The notes: generated by a model from the letters alone, not told the origin. Numbered from the stretch's first letter, positions 25,945-37,658 are shown. The stretch: DNA of 64,000 nt from Microbacterium sp. zg-Y1090 (GCF_030246945.1 NZ_CP126742.1:1798001-1862000); one strand, 5' to 3'. Program-made: numbers and translations.

Positions 25945-28900
25945 TTAAGCGAGGACCTCCACACTGCGCCCCGATCCGATGGCCTTCTTCGTAATCTTGA
26001 TTCGACCCGCCTCTTCGAGGCGCTTGAACACGGTGTCGATGGACGGAACGTTCCCGGGATAGTCGAACTTCGAGCCGGGTCCTTCGGCAAGCTTGTCGTA
26101 GGGGGTTCCGAGGGCGACGAGAATCTCGACAACGCCAGCCGGAGAGAGATCCTTTGCCGAGAGCACCAGCTGGCGCATGACAGCGCCCGCAGCCTTTGTG
26201 ACGCGCGCAATCCGCTGAACCTCGTCGAGCGGCAGCTTGACTGATTCCGCACGGGCGAACTCGCCGGCGGCCCGGAGTGCCGGCGCGTCATCGTCTGGGA
26301 CGTACTGCGCAAGCCCGTCCACCACCATGCCCCTCAAGCGCTTAGGCGTTGTCCCGCTGAGGAACTCGGCGACGAAGCCCTGCAGGATCGCCGGCGACAT
26401 GAACTCTGAGACGTTCTTCGAAGCGTCGAAGGCCTCGGACATGGCCTTCCACCCACCAGGCGCAAAATGAGAGAAAGTCGCCAGGTCATCCACGAATAGC
26501 CCTGCTTCTAGGCCCCGAGCCAGAAGCTGATCCTGACTGGGCGCGACGGAGACCAGGTCGAAGCCGTCGGCGGGCGACACTTGAGCGGCCAACGCCACTC
26601 GGGCTTCTGCCGTCAAGTGCTCATAAGCATTCAACAGGCTGACTGCGAACCCAGCCCGCGCATCGTCGTCCAAGTCATCGACTGCCTGCAGTTCGACGGG
26701 CCCAGCAGCGCCTGGCGCCAAGAGGCCAGCAAGATGCTGATCGACGCCGTATGCACCCTCGTACGCTACTGCGTTCGCGGCAGACGGCGAGATAAGTCGC
26801 GACTCCGCCAGCATGGGCCAGCAAGATTCCGGAACATCCTGGAGGTCAGCGATCATCACGCCGACAGCGCTGCCGTCGATGACCGTCTGCAGCTGCTCGT
26901 CCGTCCAAGAGTTCACCTGCTCGTTGAGGACGTCGATGAGCACCCGCTCTGAGAGGACCAAGCTTCCGTCGGACTTGTCCGACTGCATCGCCTGGAGGTA
27001 GTCGTCGATCCGCGAGCGGCAGTGCGACCACACGTGCTCGTTCTTCCTAACCTCGTCGAGTGTTGGAGCGTTGTCGATGCGAAGCGCTAGCTTCAGGTTT
27101 GGGACGCTGATTTCGTACATGTGCGCGGTCACAATGCGCTCGCGTAGCGGCCTGGCCATCGGGCTCAGATCGGGGATGACGAGTTCGACTGCCTCGAGGA
27201 TCTCGAAGACCCGCTCGGTTTGAGCTGACGCGTGCGACGCGGTGATGGCCTCCATACGTGGGTGATAGAGGTCAAGGAGCTCCGTTGCTGCCTCGCCGAG
27301 CTCGTAAGAGTCGACGGACCGCGCCCCCAAAAGAGCCACGTCGAACATCCTCAGCCGTGTCTCCACGTCTGGCATCGCGGGATGCCCAGCCAAGTGCTCG
27401 AACAGGGAGCGCCATGGGTGCGCAGCGAGGTGCCCGACGAGCGCCGAGTGCTGTGCGTCAGGCGTGTTGAAATAGGCGTCCAGGAATGCCTTCACATCCT
27501 CGTGCGTCTCGTGGGACGCCAAGTACGCCGCGACCTCCTTCGCCCCCTCGGGTCGGTGGGTCAACAGGTAGTCGACCACCTCGATATTCAGCGCGCTCAC
27601 GGTGCTCGTGAAGTCGGAAGGCACTTGCTCGAGCAGATTACGTACGGCGTTCTTCGATGTGAAGTGGTAGTCGAGATACATCTCGTTCGGCTGGACGCTG
27701 TGGTTGTAGAAATAGGCCACGTCGACCCCAACAAAGCTGCCATAGAAAATCGCTGAGTACTCGGCGTAGTTCCGTGTGATGAAGCCCCGACGAACGAGAT
27801 CACAAGCGAGCTTGGACTGGAGTTCGTCCGTAATCCGCTGTTCGAACCGCATCAGGTCCTTCGGAACGCGCTCGTATCCGGCGAGCTCAACAAAGTCGGC
27901 ACCACGCAGCGTCGCGATGTCCTCGTCGTAGCGTCGACGGAGACGCTCGTGCTCTGCCGGATCCGGGGCGAGCCAGGTGGCGGGACTGTCAAGCTCCGGG
28001 AAGAGGCGTTCAATCTGTTCGGCGGTGGTGGTCACGGATCCGACGTGCAGCTCCTGGATCGTGATCGACTTCGTTTTGGCCACGTTAGCCCAGAACTCGA
28101 CCGTGTCGACATCATCGAATACACCGCTCCATTCGCCAACGCTGAGCGTGAACGCCCGTCTCCGCTGGTTGGGAAACACGCCGTTCATGTCGCGCAGACG
28201 GCGGCCCAGGATCGCCGCTGTTTCATTCCTGCGCTTGCGTAGCTCCTCAACCCTTGCGCGGTCCCGGCGAGCAGCCTGCAATCGCTCAATCAGGGAGCGG
28301 ACGTCGTCCCGATGATGCCGTTCAAGTACGTCCAAGGTGCTCGTGGACTGTGCGATGTCCTCAAAATCGGCCATATGAAAGTTCTTGTACGCAACGAGCG
28401 CGAAGAGGTGGTCGGCGGTCATGCCTGGTGCAGGCGTTCCGGTCCAGAGGAGACGCTCGACGAATACTGCGAACTCGTTGCAGATGTTGATCATCAGGCG
28501 CATGTCTGTGGTGTCGCGTGCGACCAGATCGAGCAGCGGACGGGAGACGAAGTCCTTCGGGAACCCAAGGTCGCGCAGCGCGTCAGCCAGGTGATCGCGC
28601 GCGTTCCGGTGAGAGAGGAACGGCACGATTGGGATGACTAGTTCGAAGAATTTCGTGCGGTTTGCTCGACGAACAGCCTCGGCGGCGACGTCCAGTTTTG
28701 CCTTGACCGCGGTCCTCGCAGCAGAAGTCTCCTTCCCCTCCGCCGCGTTCCGGTCTGGGCCCGTCTCGTCCAGCAAGTTCCGGGATTCGGATTTCCCTTC
28801 TTTCGGGTCCTCGTCCTCGGGCCCTGGCTCCGCGCCAAGCTGCTCGAAGAGACTGTCCTTGATCGCATAGATGAAGCGGAGCGGTTTCGCCCTGTCCTTC

Positions 28901-29748
28901 CAATGCGCCGAGGCGTTGATCAGTGTGTTGAGTTCACGCAGGGAGTCGAAGATCTGCGGGTCATCGAATCGGTCGAGATCCTCGAAGATCACGAAATCTG
29001 GCTCCACCGCGTCGAAAAAGGCGACGATCTCGTCGAGGAAGCTGTCGAAATAGGTCGTCGGTCCATCGCCGAGCGCAATCTTCGTGCTACCAGTGGTCAC
29101 CTCGGAGACGATCCTGTCGCCGATCACCCATCGCAATCCCCACGCCCCGCAGAGAACGAAGCAGAAGAAGGCCAGCCCCAGCAAGACCTGAGCCTCGGTC
29201 GTCAGCCCATCCCCCGGCCAGCCGTTCGCAGGGCGCACTCCGAGCAGCCAGAGCAACGAAAGGCCGATGACTGTGACGCTCAACGCTTGGGCGAAGGCTC
29301 GCCACCGTGTGAGCGGCTTGGGGCGTGCGAACCTGGAGCGGCGGACCTGGCCGGGCCGGAGGCGGTAGACGAGCTGCTTGACGAGCTCCTTCTGTATTCG
29401 GTTCGTCAGGTCTTCATCATCGTCGTCCGGCCCGAGCGTACTAATGCTGATGCGGACGGTCTTGTCGCGGTGATTTCGTTCGAACTGGTCGAGCACGCTC
29501 GACTTACCGGCGCCGTAGCGGCCGGTGAGGGCGATGTTCCGGTTCCTCCTCTCCTGAACGGCATTCTCGAGGTGCCGCACGTAGACGCTGTGGTGCGCGT
29601 CTTTGTACTCGGGAGCGAGCGTCCGGAGCTTGAGGTCCTTATTGGGCGAGCCTGCACCGGGTGTTGCGTTGATGGCGGCGCCAGGTGCCTCGCCGGATGC
29701 GGCACGACCTTCCGTGCCGAAGCTCAGTTCTCTTGTGTCACTGCTCAC
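25945..29748 (-). CDS. YobI/KAP-like membrane-anchored P-loop NTPase
   Basis: 1267 residues. Walker A GRYGAGKS lies at 76-83, two transmembrane helices at about 153-170 and 186-209, and Walker [12 protein letters not shown] at about 251-261. This KAP/YobI pattern puts the membrane hairpin between the two nucleotide motifs. The rest is a long helical region of about 900 residues ending in a winged-helix-like segment ([20 protein letters not shown], about 1235-1254). It overlaps the hsdR stop by 11 bases, so it is the fourth gene of the hsdMSR operon. YobI-type NTPases have no settled function; a defence role with the restriction system is inferred from this coupling. Confidence 0.85.
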   Translation of the reverse strand: MSSDTRELSFGTEGRAASGEAPGAAINATPGAGSPNKDLKLRTLAPEYKDAHHSVYVRHLENAVQERRNRNIALTGRYGAGKSSVLDQFERNHRDKTVRISISTLGPDDDDEDLTNRIQKELVKQLVYRLRPGQVRRSRFARPKPLTRWRAFAQALSVTVIGLSLLWLLGVRPANGWPGDGLTTEAQVLLGLAFFCFVLCGAWGLRWVIGDRIVSEVTTGSTKIALGDGPTTYFDSFLDEIVAFFDAVEPDFVIFEDLDRFDDPQIFDSLRELNTLINASAHWKDRAKPLRFIYAIKDSLFEQLGAEPGPEDEDPKEGKSESRNLLDETGPDRNAAEGKETSAARTAVKAKLDVAAEAVRRANRTKFFELVIPIVPFLSHRNARDHLADALRDLGFPKDFVSRPLLDLVARDTTDMRLMINICNEFAVFVERLLWTGTPAPGMTADHLFALVAYKNFHMADFEDIAQSTSTLDVLERHHRDDVRSLIERLQAARRDRARVEELRKRRNETAAILGRRLRDMNGVFPNQRRRAFTLSVGEWSGVFDDVDTVEFWANVAKTKSITIQELHVGSVTTTAEQIERLFPELDSPATWLAPDPAEHERLRRRYDEDIATLRGADFVELAGYERVPKDLMRFEQRITDELQSKLACDLVRRGFITRNYAEYSAIFYGSFVGVDVAYFYNHSVQPNEMYLDYHFTSKNAVRNLLEQVPSDFTSTVSALNIEVVDYLLTHRPEGAKEVAAYLASHETHEDVKAFLDAYFNTPDAQHSALVGHLAAHPWRSLFEHLAGHPAMPDVETRLRMFDVALLGARSVDSYELGEAATELLDLYHPRMEAITASHASAQTERVFEILEAVELVIPDLSPMARPLRERIVTAHMYEISVPNLKLALRIDNAPTLDEVRKNEHVWSHCRSRIDDYLQAMQSDKSDGSLVLSERVLIDVLNEQVNSWTDEQLQTVIDGSAVGVMIADLQDVPESCWPMLAESRLISPSAANAVAYEGAYGVDQHLAGLLAPGAAGPVELQAVDDLDDDARAGFAVSLLNAYEHLTAEARVALAAQVSPADGFDLVSVAPSQDQLLARGLEAGLFVDDLATFSHFAPGGWKAMSEAFDASKNVSEFMSPAILQGFVAEFLSGTTPKRLRGMVVDGLAQYVPDDDAPALRAAGEFARAESVKLPLDEVQRIARVTKAAGAVMRQLVLSAKDLSPAGVVEILVALGTPYDKLAEGPGSKFDYPGNVPSIDTVFKRLEEAGRIKITKKAIGSGRSVEVLA

Positions 29749-32700
29749 CAGCGGTCGCCTCCGCCTGCTTGAGGATCAGTTCGGTCGCGGTGACCTCCTG
29801 GTCCGGCGGATAGCCGTGCTTGAGCAGGAGCCTCTTGATGCGCGTGCGCAGCTTAGCTCGCACGGTCTCCTTGAGGTTCCAATCCGTCTTTGCATCGTTA
29901 CGCACGATCTCGGTCAGCTCGTGGGCGATCTGCTTCATGAGGCCCTCCTCCATCACGAGCTTCGCAGCTTCGTTGGAAGACAGCGCGTCGTAGAACGCGA
30001 GTTCGTCCTCGGAGAGGCCGGTGCGTTCACCGCGCTCGCGCTGCGCCTTGATCTGCTTGGCGATCTCGACGATCTCCGCAACGACCTGCGCCGCGTCGAT
30101 GGCGCGGTTCTGGTAGCGGTTCAGCGCCTCGGCAAGCATTTCCGAGAACTGACGCCCCGCGACGACGTTGCGCTTGGCGATGACCTTCACTTCCTGGTTG
30201 ATCAGGCGCCGAATCATCTCTAGCTGAAGGGTCTGGTTGTCAGCGGTCTCGAACTGCTTCGCGAAGGCGTCGTTGATCAGCGAGATATCGGGCTTTCCGA
30301 GTCCGGCCTCCGCGTATATATCTATGACGCCGGACCCGGCCATGTGATGGCTGACGATCTGGCGGACCGCGGTGTCGAGCGCTGCGTCGTCGTCCGCCGA
30401 GGGCCGGTCGGCGCCCTCGATCTTGGCAATCGACTGGCGGACTGCGTCGAAGAAGGCGACGTCGTCGCGGATCGCCTCGGCCTCGTCCGAGGTCGGCACC
30501 AGTGTGTAGAGCTGCTTGAGTCGGCGCATGTGCGCCATGAAACGCTGCTTGAGCGAATGCCCCTCCTCGCCTTCGAACTCGCCGGCGTCGCCGTGCGAAG
30601 CGTCGATCTGCTCGCGCTCGGACTCGAGCAGGTGGTCAACGATTGCCGCCACCGCGTGCAGGAAGGCTTTCTCGCTGCCGGAGCCCAGGATTGTCACCCA
30701 GTCGATGCCGTGGAGCATGTCGGACACGACGCTGTGCTCGGCGAGCATCTCCGGGATCGCCGAGCGGCGCACGTCGTCGCCAATCGCTCGGCCATCCTTG
30801 TCGCGCTTGGTGTAGGTCTGCAGGGCGTCGCGCAGGTTCTCCGCGATTCCGATGTAGTCGACGACCAAGCCGGCCGGCTTGTCCTTGAACGTACGGTTCA
30901 CGCGGGTGATGGCCTGCATCAGCGACGCGCCGCGCATCGGCTTGTCCACGTACATTGTGTGCATAGGTGGCGAGTCGAAGCCAGTGAGCCACATGTCGCG
31001 CACGATCACAAGCTCGAGCGGGTCTTCAGCGGCACTAGCGCGGGCCTTCATCGAGTTGCGCATCTTCTTGTTGCGGATGTGCGGTTGGAACTCGGCGGGG
31101 TCGGTCGCATTGCCGGTGATGACGGTCTTAATGACGCCCTTGTCGTCGTCGTCGTCATGCCAGTCCGGGCGGATCTTCACAATCGCGTCGTACAGGTCGA
31201 CCGCGATGCGCCGAGACATCGTCACGACCATGGCCTTACCCGTGAGCACGTCGCGCCTGGCCTCCCAGTGCTCGACGATGTCGGCGGCGAGCTCGGCGAT
31301 CCGTTTCTCGGAGCCGACGATGGCCTCGACCTTCGCCCACTTGGACTTCAACTTCTCATCGACGCCCTCGCTAGCCTCCTCGATAATCTCTTCGAACTCC
31401 GAATCGATCTCCTCGCGGGCAGCCTCGGGCAGCTCGATCCGCGCGAGGCGGGGCTCGTAGTAGACCTTGACCGTCGCGCCGTCCTCCTGGGCGTCGGTCA
31501 TGTCGTACACGTCGATGGTCGTACCGAAGATCTCCATCGTGGAGCGGTCGCGCTCGTCGATGGGAGTGCCGGTGAAGCCGATGAACGACGCGTGTGGGAG
31601 TGCGTCGCGTAGGTGCCGCGCGAAGCCGTCTATGACGTCGTAGTTCGAGCGGTGCGCCTCGTCGACCATCACCACGATGTTTTGGCGATCCGAGAGCAAC
31701 GGGAACTTCCGACCAGCATCGCGGTCGGCCTTGGAGAGCCCGAACTTCTGGATCGTCGTGAATACAATGCCGCCGGACTCTCGACCAGCCAGCAACTCCT
31801 TGAGATGCGCGCGGGAGTCGGCCTGGACCGGCGCTTCCGGCAGGGGGGAACCGATCTTGGAGGAGGCGAAGGTGTCGTCAAGCAGCTGGTCGTCGAGGTC
31901 ATTACGGTCGGTCAACACGATGATCGTCGGATTCTGCATACCCGGGGCGCGCATGACTTTTCCGGCGTAGTAGGCCATCTCCAGCGACTTGCCTGAGCCC
32001 TGGGTGTGCCAGACGACACCGATGCGGCCGTCACCGTCGACGGCGCGCAGCGTCTCGTCAACGGCCTTCTTAACCGCCCAGTACTGGTGGTACTTCGCGA
32101 CGGCCTTGCGGGTGTGCTCGCCGTCGCCATAGGTCGCGATGTAGTTGCGGCAGAGGTCGAAGAACACCTCCGGGCGGAAGAGTCCCTTCGTCAGGACCTC
32201 GATTTCCGGCAGCTTATAGCCTGCGGGGTGTTTCGGGTCCTTCACGACACCGTCGATGGTCTTCCACGGCGCCCAGTGGTTCCACGGGGCCGAGAAGGAG
32301 CCAGCCTTGGCGAACAGACCATCTGAGACGACCGTGATCTGGTTCCACTTGAAGACATCGGGGATCTGCGCGCGGTATGTCTGCGTCTGGCGGTACGCAC
32401 CCTTAACGCTGGCGTACTCCTTGCCGGGGCGCTTGAGCTCGAAAAGGGCCATGGGCAGGCCATTGACGAACAAGATCACATCCGGCCGGCGCTCGTGCTT
32501 CGGCCCCATAATCGTGAACTGACTGACCGCGATCAGATCATTGTTCTCGACGTCTTCCCAGTCGACGAGCCAAGCACGAACGGTGCGCAGGGCCCCTTCG
32601 TCGTCACGGTACTCGACCGGCACCCCCTCGAGGAGGTACTTGTAGGCCCGCCAGTTTTCAGTCTCGACGAGCGGTGACTCGGCACGCTTTATGGTGCTGA

Positions 32701-32914
32701 CGACATCCTGGACTGCGGACCCAGCCAACTCGGGGTTCAGCCGTCTGACAGCCTCGGCGACGCGACCTTCGAGGATCGTGTCGCGGTAGTCGGAGCGCTC
32801 CGCGTGCGGCTCGCCCGGGGCGATGGCCGGACCGTGGACGGTCACCCAGCCCAACTCGCGCAGATCGCTGAGGACGATCTGCTCGAGGTCGTACTCGGTC
32901 ATGCCCGCCATCAC
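29738..32914 (-). CDS. hsdR: Type I restriction enzyme R subunit
   Basis: 1058 residues from a GTG at 32914 (GTGA overlap with hsdS); ATGs at 32911 and 32902 are alternatives. The N-terminal PD-(D/E)xK nuclease has Asp145 (RRPDVILF), Glu159 and Lys161 (FELKRPG). The SF2 motor has Walker A TQGSGKS (304-310), [10 protein letters not shown] (418-421) and later helicase motifs such as [14 protein letters not shown]. It translocates DNA and cleaves distant from the recognition site. All key residues are present. Confidence 0.96.
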   Translation of the reverse strand: MMAGMTEYDLEQIVLSDLRELGWVTVHGPAIAPGEPHAERSDYRDTILEGRVAEAVRRLNPELAGSAVQDVVSTIKRAESPLVETENWRAYKYLLEGVPVEYRDDEGALRTVRAWLVDWEDVENNDLIAVSQFTIMGPKHERRPDVILFVNGLPMALFELKRPGKEYASVKGAYRQTQTYRAQIPDVFKWNQITVVSDGLFAKAGSFSAPWNHWAPWKTIDGVVKDPKHPAGYKLPEIEVLTKGLFRPEVFFDLCRNYIATYGDGEHTRKAVAKYHQYWAVKKAVDETLRAVDGDGRIGVVWHTQGSGKSLEMAYYAGKVMRAPGMQNPTIIVLTDRNDLDDQLLDDTFASSKIGSPLPEAPVQADSRAHLKELLAGRESGGIVFTTIQKFGLSKADRDAGRKFPLLSDRQNIVVMVDEAHRSNYDVIDGFARHLRDALPHASFIGFTGTPIDERDRSTMEIFGTTIDVYDMTDAQEDGATVKVYYEPRLARIELPEAAREEIDSEFEEIIEEASEGVDEKLKSKWAKVEAIVGSEKRIAELAADIVEHWEARRDVLTGKAMVVTMSRRIAVDLYDAIVKIRPDWHDDDDDKGVIKTVITGNATDPAEFQPHIRNKKMRNSMKARASAAEDPLELVIVRDMWLTGFDSPPMHTMYVDKPMRGASLMQAITRVNRTFKDKPAGLVVDYIGIAENLRDALQTYTKRDKDGRAIGDDVRRSAIPEMLAEHSVVSDMLHGIDWVTILGSGSEKAFLHAVAAIVDHLLESEREQIDASHGDAGEFEGEEGHSLKQRFMAHMRRLKQLYTLVPTSDEAEAIRDDVAFFDAVRQSIAKIEGADRPSADDDAALDTAVRQIVSHHMAGSGVIDIYAEAGLGKPDISLINDAFAKQFETADNQTLQLEMIRRLINQEVKVIAKRNVVAGRQFSEMLAEALNRYQNRAIDAAQVVAEIVEIAKQIKAQRERGERTGLSEDELAFYDALSSNEAAKLVMEEGLMKQIAHELTEIVRNDAKTDWNLKETVRAKLRTRIKRLLLKHGYPPDQEVTATELILKQAEATAGEQ

Positions 32915-34086
32915 CCCACCCCAGAGCTTTCGCCGACTCGGACCTTGCCGGACATCAGGAGTGGTAGCAGCTCATCGCGCGTGCGGGTGACGTCAACGGC
33001 TTCGGAGGCAAGATCCACGCTGGCCCGCCAAAGCTCCTCCAGTTGTGCCTCCACCCGTCCGCGAAGCTCCGCAGGAGGGACCGGGGTCGGCATCGAGCCC
33101 ACATGCGCCCAACTGGCGCGTGGCATGCGGGTTCCGCCGCTACCTGCCATGGCGAAGTCAGTGAACTCAGGCCGAGCCACGAGAGCATTCACCGTTGCCG
33201 CACCCCATCCTTCTTGAGGGCGGAGCACCCAGATTTCCGTCGAGCAGACCCCGTCAAACCCAGGTCGATCAAACTTGCGAAAATACGGACGCAGCTTTCC
33301 ATATAGAACGTCGCCAGACTTGAACCGAGACTTGCCGCTACTGATACCCGCAGACCTTCCCGATCCAGTCAGACCCTCACCGTCAGTGCCGAAGTGCTCA
33401 AGTGCGACATACGGCGCCGCTGCGTCCAGGTCCGCAACCTTCACGGCCTCGCGACTCAGTCGAGCTACTTCCTCGAATGGGACCCACTGTGGGCTTCTGG
33501 TGGCGGCGGCGTAAAGCGCGGCCGAAAGCTCCCTGATTCTGGCGATTTCAGACCTGTTGTGATCCGCCAGCTCATCGAGTGAGCTGAGCAGATCAGCGAC
33601 TCGCCGTTGCTCATCAATCTCCGGATGAGGAACTGCCAGCCGAGAAAGATCCGTTGCCCTGATGCCCGCTGCGGCAACCTGCTCGACGATGGACTCCATC
33701 AAGACGCGCCCGGGAGCCGAACGGAAGAAGTAGTAGTAGAACCGGCTGTCGGCGACGGTCGGATCGAGACGAACGCGAATGAGGTGGCTCTCGAACGTCA
33801 TCGGTTCCGGGGCATCCTTGATCATCGATACTTTCCCAGCACCTGCCAGGGTCAAGGACTGGCGAGCAAAGAGCAGGTCGCCGGCTTGAAGAAGCCACAG
33901 GCCAGGGTTTCGAGCGGGCAGTGGGGCGCGCTCCATTTTCTGATCAGAGATGAGATCGAAGGCGAAGATCTCTTTCATGTTGACGAGGAGCGCGCCAGAG
34001 CCTCGCGTCTTTGCGGGAGCCATGAGGCCGTTCTTGGATGGGACGCCGTACAGATCCCCGAAAGCGACTGTGGGCCACTCAGTCAT
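32911..34086 (-). CDS. hsdS: Type I restriction enzyme specificity subunit
   Basis: 391 residues from the ATG at 34086, overlapping the hsdM stop by 8 bases; frame upstream of it is antisense-like and not HsdS. Two target-recognition domains (about 1-155 and 190-340) are each followed by a helical spacer (about 156-190 with [20 protein letters not shown]; about 345-380 with [15 protein letters not shown]). The DNA target cannot be predicted by eye. The first domain is unusual in starting almost at residue 1. Confidence 0.92.
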   Translation of the reverse strand: MTEWPTVAFGDLYGVPSKNGLMAPAKTRGSGALLVNMKEIFAFDLISDQKMERAPLPARNPGLWLLQAGDLLFARQSLTLAGAGKVSMIKDAPEPMTFESHLIRVRLDPTVADSRFYYYFFRSAPGRVLMESIVEQVAAAGIRATDLSRLAVPHPEIDEQRRVADLLSSLDELADHNRSEIARIRELSAALYAAATRSPQWVPFEEVARLSREAVKVADLDAAAPYVALEHFGTDGEGLTGSGRSAGISSGKSRFKSGDVLYGKLRPYFRKFDRPGFDGVCSTEIWVLRPQEGWGAATVNALVARPEFTDFAMAGSGGTRMPRASWAHVGSMPTPVPPAELRGRVEAQLEELWRASVDLASEAVDVTRTRDELLPLLMSGKVRVGESSGVG

Positions 34087-35680
34087 GAGCGCTGCCCAGT
34101 GAATCGAGAAGCGAGAGCACTCTTTCCTGCGATTCCTGCCGCTTCTCAAACCCAGCGCGGAGCGCAGACGCCAGCCGCACGATTTTTCGATCCAGCGGCT
34201 CGCCATCCTGTTCCCCGTCCTCAGCGCCAACGTAACGGCCGGGCGTGAGGATGTACCCGTGCTTTGAGATCTCCTCTGTGGTGGCCGAGTAGCAGAATCC
34301 GGGGATGTTCTTGTAGGGCTCACCGTTGCTTGTTTGACTACCCCGCCACGCGTGATACGCGTCGGCGATCCTGTTTAGGTCGGCCTCATCGAATGCACGT
34401 CGAGTACGGCTCTCCATGAACCCGACCTGACGGGCATCGATAAAGAGGGTCTCTCTCTCCCGCTTCCGGGTCTTCGAGCCGTTCGGGATCCCCTTCTTGT
34501 TCTTAGTCAGGAACCAGATGCACACAGGAATCTGTGTGCCGAAGAATAGCTGCGGCGGGAGCGACACGATGCACTCCACGACATCGCCGTCCACGAGCGC
34601 CTTTCGAATGTCCCCCTCGCCGTTCTGCATGCCGGACAGCGACCCGTTCGCCAGAACTGTGGCCATTGTTCCGGTCGGTGCGAGATGGTGCATCATGTGC
34701 TGGATCCAGGCGAAGTTCGCGTTCTGCACCGGAGGGACGCCGTACTGCCAACGACGGTCCTGGCGAAGCTTCTCGCCCTTCCAATTGTCGTCATTGAATG
34801 GCGGGTTCGCGATGACGAAGTCTGCGCGCAGGTCGGGGTGCTTGTCCGCATGAAACGAGTCCCCCCACTCCGGGCCGAGGTTCGCCTCGATGCCACGAAG
34901 GGCGAGATTCATCTTCGCAAGGCGCCAGGTGGTCGGGACCGACTCCTGGCCATAAACGGAGATGTCCGCGTGCGTGCCGCCGTGCGCCCGGACGAACTTG
35001 TCAGCCTGAACAAACATGCCGCCTGAGCCGCAGGCGGGGTCGTACACGCGCCCGTGGTACGGCTGGAGCATCTCGACGAGCAGCTGCACGACCGAGCGGG
35101 GCGTGTAGTACTGGCCCCCGCGCTTGCCTTCCCCACCAGCGAACTTGCCAAGGAAGTACTCGTAGACACGTCCAAGGACATCCAGGTCCTTGTGTTCCTC
35201 GGCCGTCAGATCGTTGCGCGAGAAGACGTCAATGAGACCGCCAAGCATCTCGGGAGTGAGTTCCTGGCGCGAGAACGTCTTCGGCAACACGCCCTTAAGG
35301 CTCGGGTTCTCCCGCTCGATGGCTTCCATGGCCTTATCGATCCGGCCGCCGATGTCCGCCTGCTTGGCAGCCCTCTTCAAGTCGGCCCAGCGGTGACCCT
35401 CCGGGATCCAGAAGACACCTTCGGCCGTGTACTCGTCCCGGTCCTCGAGGATTGACAGCTTCGCCGCCTCGTTGGGCATGAAGTAGTCCGAGGACTCGTC
35501 GTTGACGAGGCGCACGAGCTCGTCGTGGCGGACCATGAAGGTGTCCGAGACATACTTCAGAAAGATCAGTCCAAGAACGACGTGCTTGTACTCAGCCGCG
35601 TCCATCGACGACCGCAGCGCGGTTGCTGCCTCCCAGAGGGTCTCCTCGAGTGACTGCGTCTGCTTGTTCTTCGGGGGCAC
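34079..35680 (-). CDS. hsdM: Type I restriction enzyme modification (adenine methyltransferase) subunit
   Basis: 533 residues from a GTG at 35680 behind GAGGAG. The N-terminal HsdM_N helical domain (about 8-150) is followed by the N6-adenine methyltransferase domain, with motif I DPACGSGGMF (214-223), YYTPRSVVQLLV and motif IV NPPF (292-295). It methylates host DNA at the HsdS target and forms M2S. It is the first gene of the four-gene operon; the promoter should lie in 35681-35820. Confidence 0.96.
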   Translation of the reverse strand: MPPKNKQTQSLEETLWEAATALRSSMDAAEYKHVVLGLIFLKYVSDTFMVRHDELVRLVNDESSDYFMPNEAAKLSILEDRDEYTAEGVFWIPEGHRWADLKRAAKQADIGGRIDKAMEAIERENPSLKGVLPKTFSRQELTPEMLGGLIDVFSRNDLTAEEHKDLDVLGRVYEYFLGKFAGGEGKRGGQYYTPRSVVQLLVEMLQPYHGRVYDPACGSGGMFVQADKFVRAHGGTHADISVYGQESVPTTWRLAKMNLALRGIEANLGPEWGDSFHADKHPDLRADFVIANPPFNDDNWKGEKLRQDRRWQYGVPPVQNANFAWIQHMMHHLAPTGTMATVLANGSLSGMQNGEGDIRKALVDGDVVECIVSLPPQLFFGTQIPVCIWFLTKNKKGIPNGSKTRKRERETLFIDARQVGFMESRTRRAFDEADLNRIADAYHAWRGSQTSNGEPYKNIPGFCYSATTEEISKHGYILTPGRYVGAEDGEQDGEPLDRKIVRLASALRAGFEKRQESQERVLSLLDSLGSAHD

Positions 35681-35688
35681 TGCGCTCC

Positions 35689-35775
35689 TCAGGCTTTGAC
35701 GAAGCCAAAGTCGGCGTCGTACTGGTGTCCTTCACGCCGTCCGCGCCGGAAGTCCTCCAGCGCGTCGACGTATTC
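35689..35775 (-). pseudogene. Possible C-terminal remnant of an upstream gene
   Basis: A minus-strand frame just before hsdM reads EYVDALEDFRRGRREG, then QYDADFGFVKA and TGA, after an in-frame stop. The residues look like the end of a real protein, and the TGA overlaps the hsdM ribosome binding site as in a coupled operon. It may be the tail of a deleted gene once in front of hsdM. Only 28 codons support this. Confidence 0.3.
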
Positions 35776-35820
35776 TCATGCTATCTAGCGGCCCAGACAT
35801 CGAACCTGAATACGAGTCGA

Positions 35821-36261
35821 CTAGCTCTCTACTTGGCCACTAATCAGGCCATTTGTATGGACGTCCGCTCGGTCGTGAAATCCACTCCGTCCAACACGAA
35901 TCGGTGCCGTCATGTCTGGCCCCCAACGGGCTCGCTGCTTCGCATACTGCTGTTCGTTCAAGGCACCGAGCATGGCATGAGTCCTCACGTGGGCTGGGCT
36001 TGATGGTTCGATGATGGATCGCCCCCCAGCTTGAAGGACGACGCCGAGCCGGGTTAGGCGCCGCCGGGTCACCGTCGGCTCCTCATCGAGGAAGGCCACC
36101 GCCACAACCGCGTACCGGAGGGTGTTGGAGCGATCCAGCAGCGGCTGGTCACCGCTCACGACCGCAAGTCGACGACCCGTAGCCGACCCCGTCCTGCGGT
36201 TGCATGTGGGCGCTGTCTCTTCTGCGACGCACCAAACACTGTCCAGTCGTACACAAAGCAC
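35821..36261 (-). other. Island right end: open in-frame extension of the comM 5' fragment
   Basis: The comM frame continues without a stop for about 146 codons into the island, ending at 35821. The added residues (VLCVRLDSVWCVAEET to the end) show no recognised domain. If translated, the result is a 492-residue hybrid containing the ComM N-terminal domain and Walker A but lacking the C-terminal third. Otherwise this 441-base stretch holds only the hsdM upstream region and the island's right attachment end. Confidence 0.5.
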
Positions 36262-37299
36262 CACGAGCTGGAATCGTGCGGGAAAGACCGCGCTCGCACC
36301 GGCCCGCTGAATCTGGATGACCCCGTTCTCCAGCGGCTCGCGCAGTGCGTCGAGGGCGCCGCCGGCGAACTCGCCCGCCTCATCGAGGAACAGCACGCCA
36401 CCGCTGGCCCGCGCGATCGCCCCGGGACGGATCACACGGCTTCCCCCGCCGACGAGGGCGGCGACGCTGGCGGTGTGGTGCGGCGCCTCAAACGGCGGTG
36501 TGCGCTCCAGCCGCACGACCCCGGCACCACTGAGCGAGCGCACCGACGCCGCCTGAAGTGCCGCAGCGTCATCGAGGTCGGGCAGGATGCCGGGTAGCCG
36601 ACGCGCCAGCATGGTCTTTCCCGCGCCCGGCGGCCCGCTCATCAGCACGTGGTGGCCACCGGCGGCGGCGAGCACGATCGCGTCGACCGCATCCCGCTGC
36701 CCGATCACCTCGGCCAGCTCGAGCACCGGCGCGGGCGCGTCGGCGGGTTCGGCGGCGCCGACCGGCACGAGGTCACGGTCTTCGACGTCGAGGCCGTGCC
36801 AGCGCAGCACCTGCAGCAGGCTGACAGCGCCGAGCACCTCCATCCCCTCGACCAGCTCCGCCTCGGCGCGGTTCGCGTGCGGCACGGCCACGCGGGTGAT
36901 GCCGGCGCGCGCCGCGGCGAGCACGGCCGGCAGCACCCCGGGGACCGGTCGCAGCCGTCCGTCCAGCCCCAGCTCCCCGAGGTGCACGGTGGCCCGAAGC
37001 GATCGGGGGTCGAGGCTCTGTTCGGTGGCCAGCGCCGCGACGGCGATGGCCAGGTCGAACCCGGCGCCCTGCTTGGGCAGGCTCGCCGGTGAGAGGTTCA
37101 CTGTGATCCGCCGCCGCGGCAGCTGCACGCCGCTGTTCTCGCAGGCATTGTGCACGCGCTGGTGCGCCTCACCGAGCGCCTTGTCCGGGAGTCCGATGAT
37201 CTTGAAGTCCGGCGTCTGGCGTGACAGGTCGGCCTCGACCTCGACGAGTGCGCCGTCGAGCCCGGTGAGGGCGACGGACCAGGTGCGCGCGACGGTCAT
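36262..37299 (-). pseudogene. comM: comM (YifB/Mg-chelatase-like ATPase), 5' fragment
   Basis: 346 codons from the ATG at 37299, coupled to yraN by an ATGA overlap. It has the N-terminal Lon-protease-like domain (ITVNLSPASLPKQGAGFDLA) and the start of the AAA+ domain with Walker A GPPGAGKTML and Walker B GGVLFLDEAGEF. It breaks after FQLV, exactly where the downstream fragment resumes with LATNPCPCG. The ATPase is split, so ComM function is probably lost in this strain unless the island excises. Confidence 0.92.
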
Positions 37300-37658
37300 C
37301 GCAGGTCCTGCAGATGCTCGAGCACCGCCGTGGCCGGATCGTCCCCCGTGATCGCGATCACATCGAGTCGGAGCATCCGCCCCTGCACGACATCGGGATG
37401 GGCGGCCATCCACGCGTACGCCACCTGCCAGAGGCGCCGGCGCTTGCGTTCGTCCACCGCTTCCAACGGGTGCCCGAAGGCGTCGGAGCGCCGGGTCTTC
37501 ACCTCGACGAGGATCAGCTCGCCGCCTCGGGCTGCGATCAGATCCAGCTCGCCCTGCGCGCACCGCCAGTTGCGGTCGAGCACCTGCCACCCGGCATCCT
37601 GCAGGTGCCGCGCCGCTCGCGCCTCACCCGCTCGCCCACGCTCGTCCTTGGCTGCCAT
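37296..37658 (-). CDS. YraN/UPF0102 family nuclease-like protein
   Basis: 120 residues. Restriction-endonuclease-like fold of the UPF0102 family: GEARAARHLQDAGWQVLDRN, GELDLIA, then VEVKTRRSDAFG gives the E-x(n)-D-x(n)-ExK pattern. It probably acts on branched DNA; the biochemical role is unproven. It lies directly before comM, as in most bacteria. Confidence 0.92.
   Translation of the reverse strand: MAAKDERGRAGEARAARHLQDAGWQVLDRNWRCAQGELDLIAARGGELILVEVKTRRSDAFGHPLEAVDERKRRRLWQVAYAWMAAHPDVVQGRMLRLDVIAITGDDPATAVLEHLQDLR

Larger units (their letters stand above)
15011..36261 (+). mobile_element. 21.25-kb genomic island inserted in comM
   Basis: Both comM breakpoints can be set to the base: the upstream part ends with CAG CTC GTG (36262-36270, minus strand) and the downstream part resumes with CTC GCG ACG (15002-15010). 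Excision restores FQLVLATNPCPCG. No target duplication or clear terminal inverted repeat is visible; only a loose CTCG(T/C)G similarity exists at the two junctions. This fits Tn554-type tyrosine recombination. Cargo: recombinase module, remnant and small genes, XRE regulator, type I restriction operon with a YobI-like NTPase. Confidence 0.88.

Noticed and set aside
34087-34323. N-terminal extension of HsdS to 34323
   Set aside because: The extra codons lie antisense-like inside hsdM; the ATG at 34086 gives a standard HsdS with coupled start.
15011-36261. Island as a prophage or tRNA-integrated element
   Set aside because: There are no phage structural, lysis or replication genes, and the target is the protein gene comM with no tRNA at either end.
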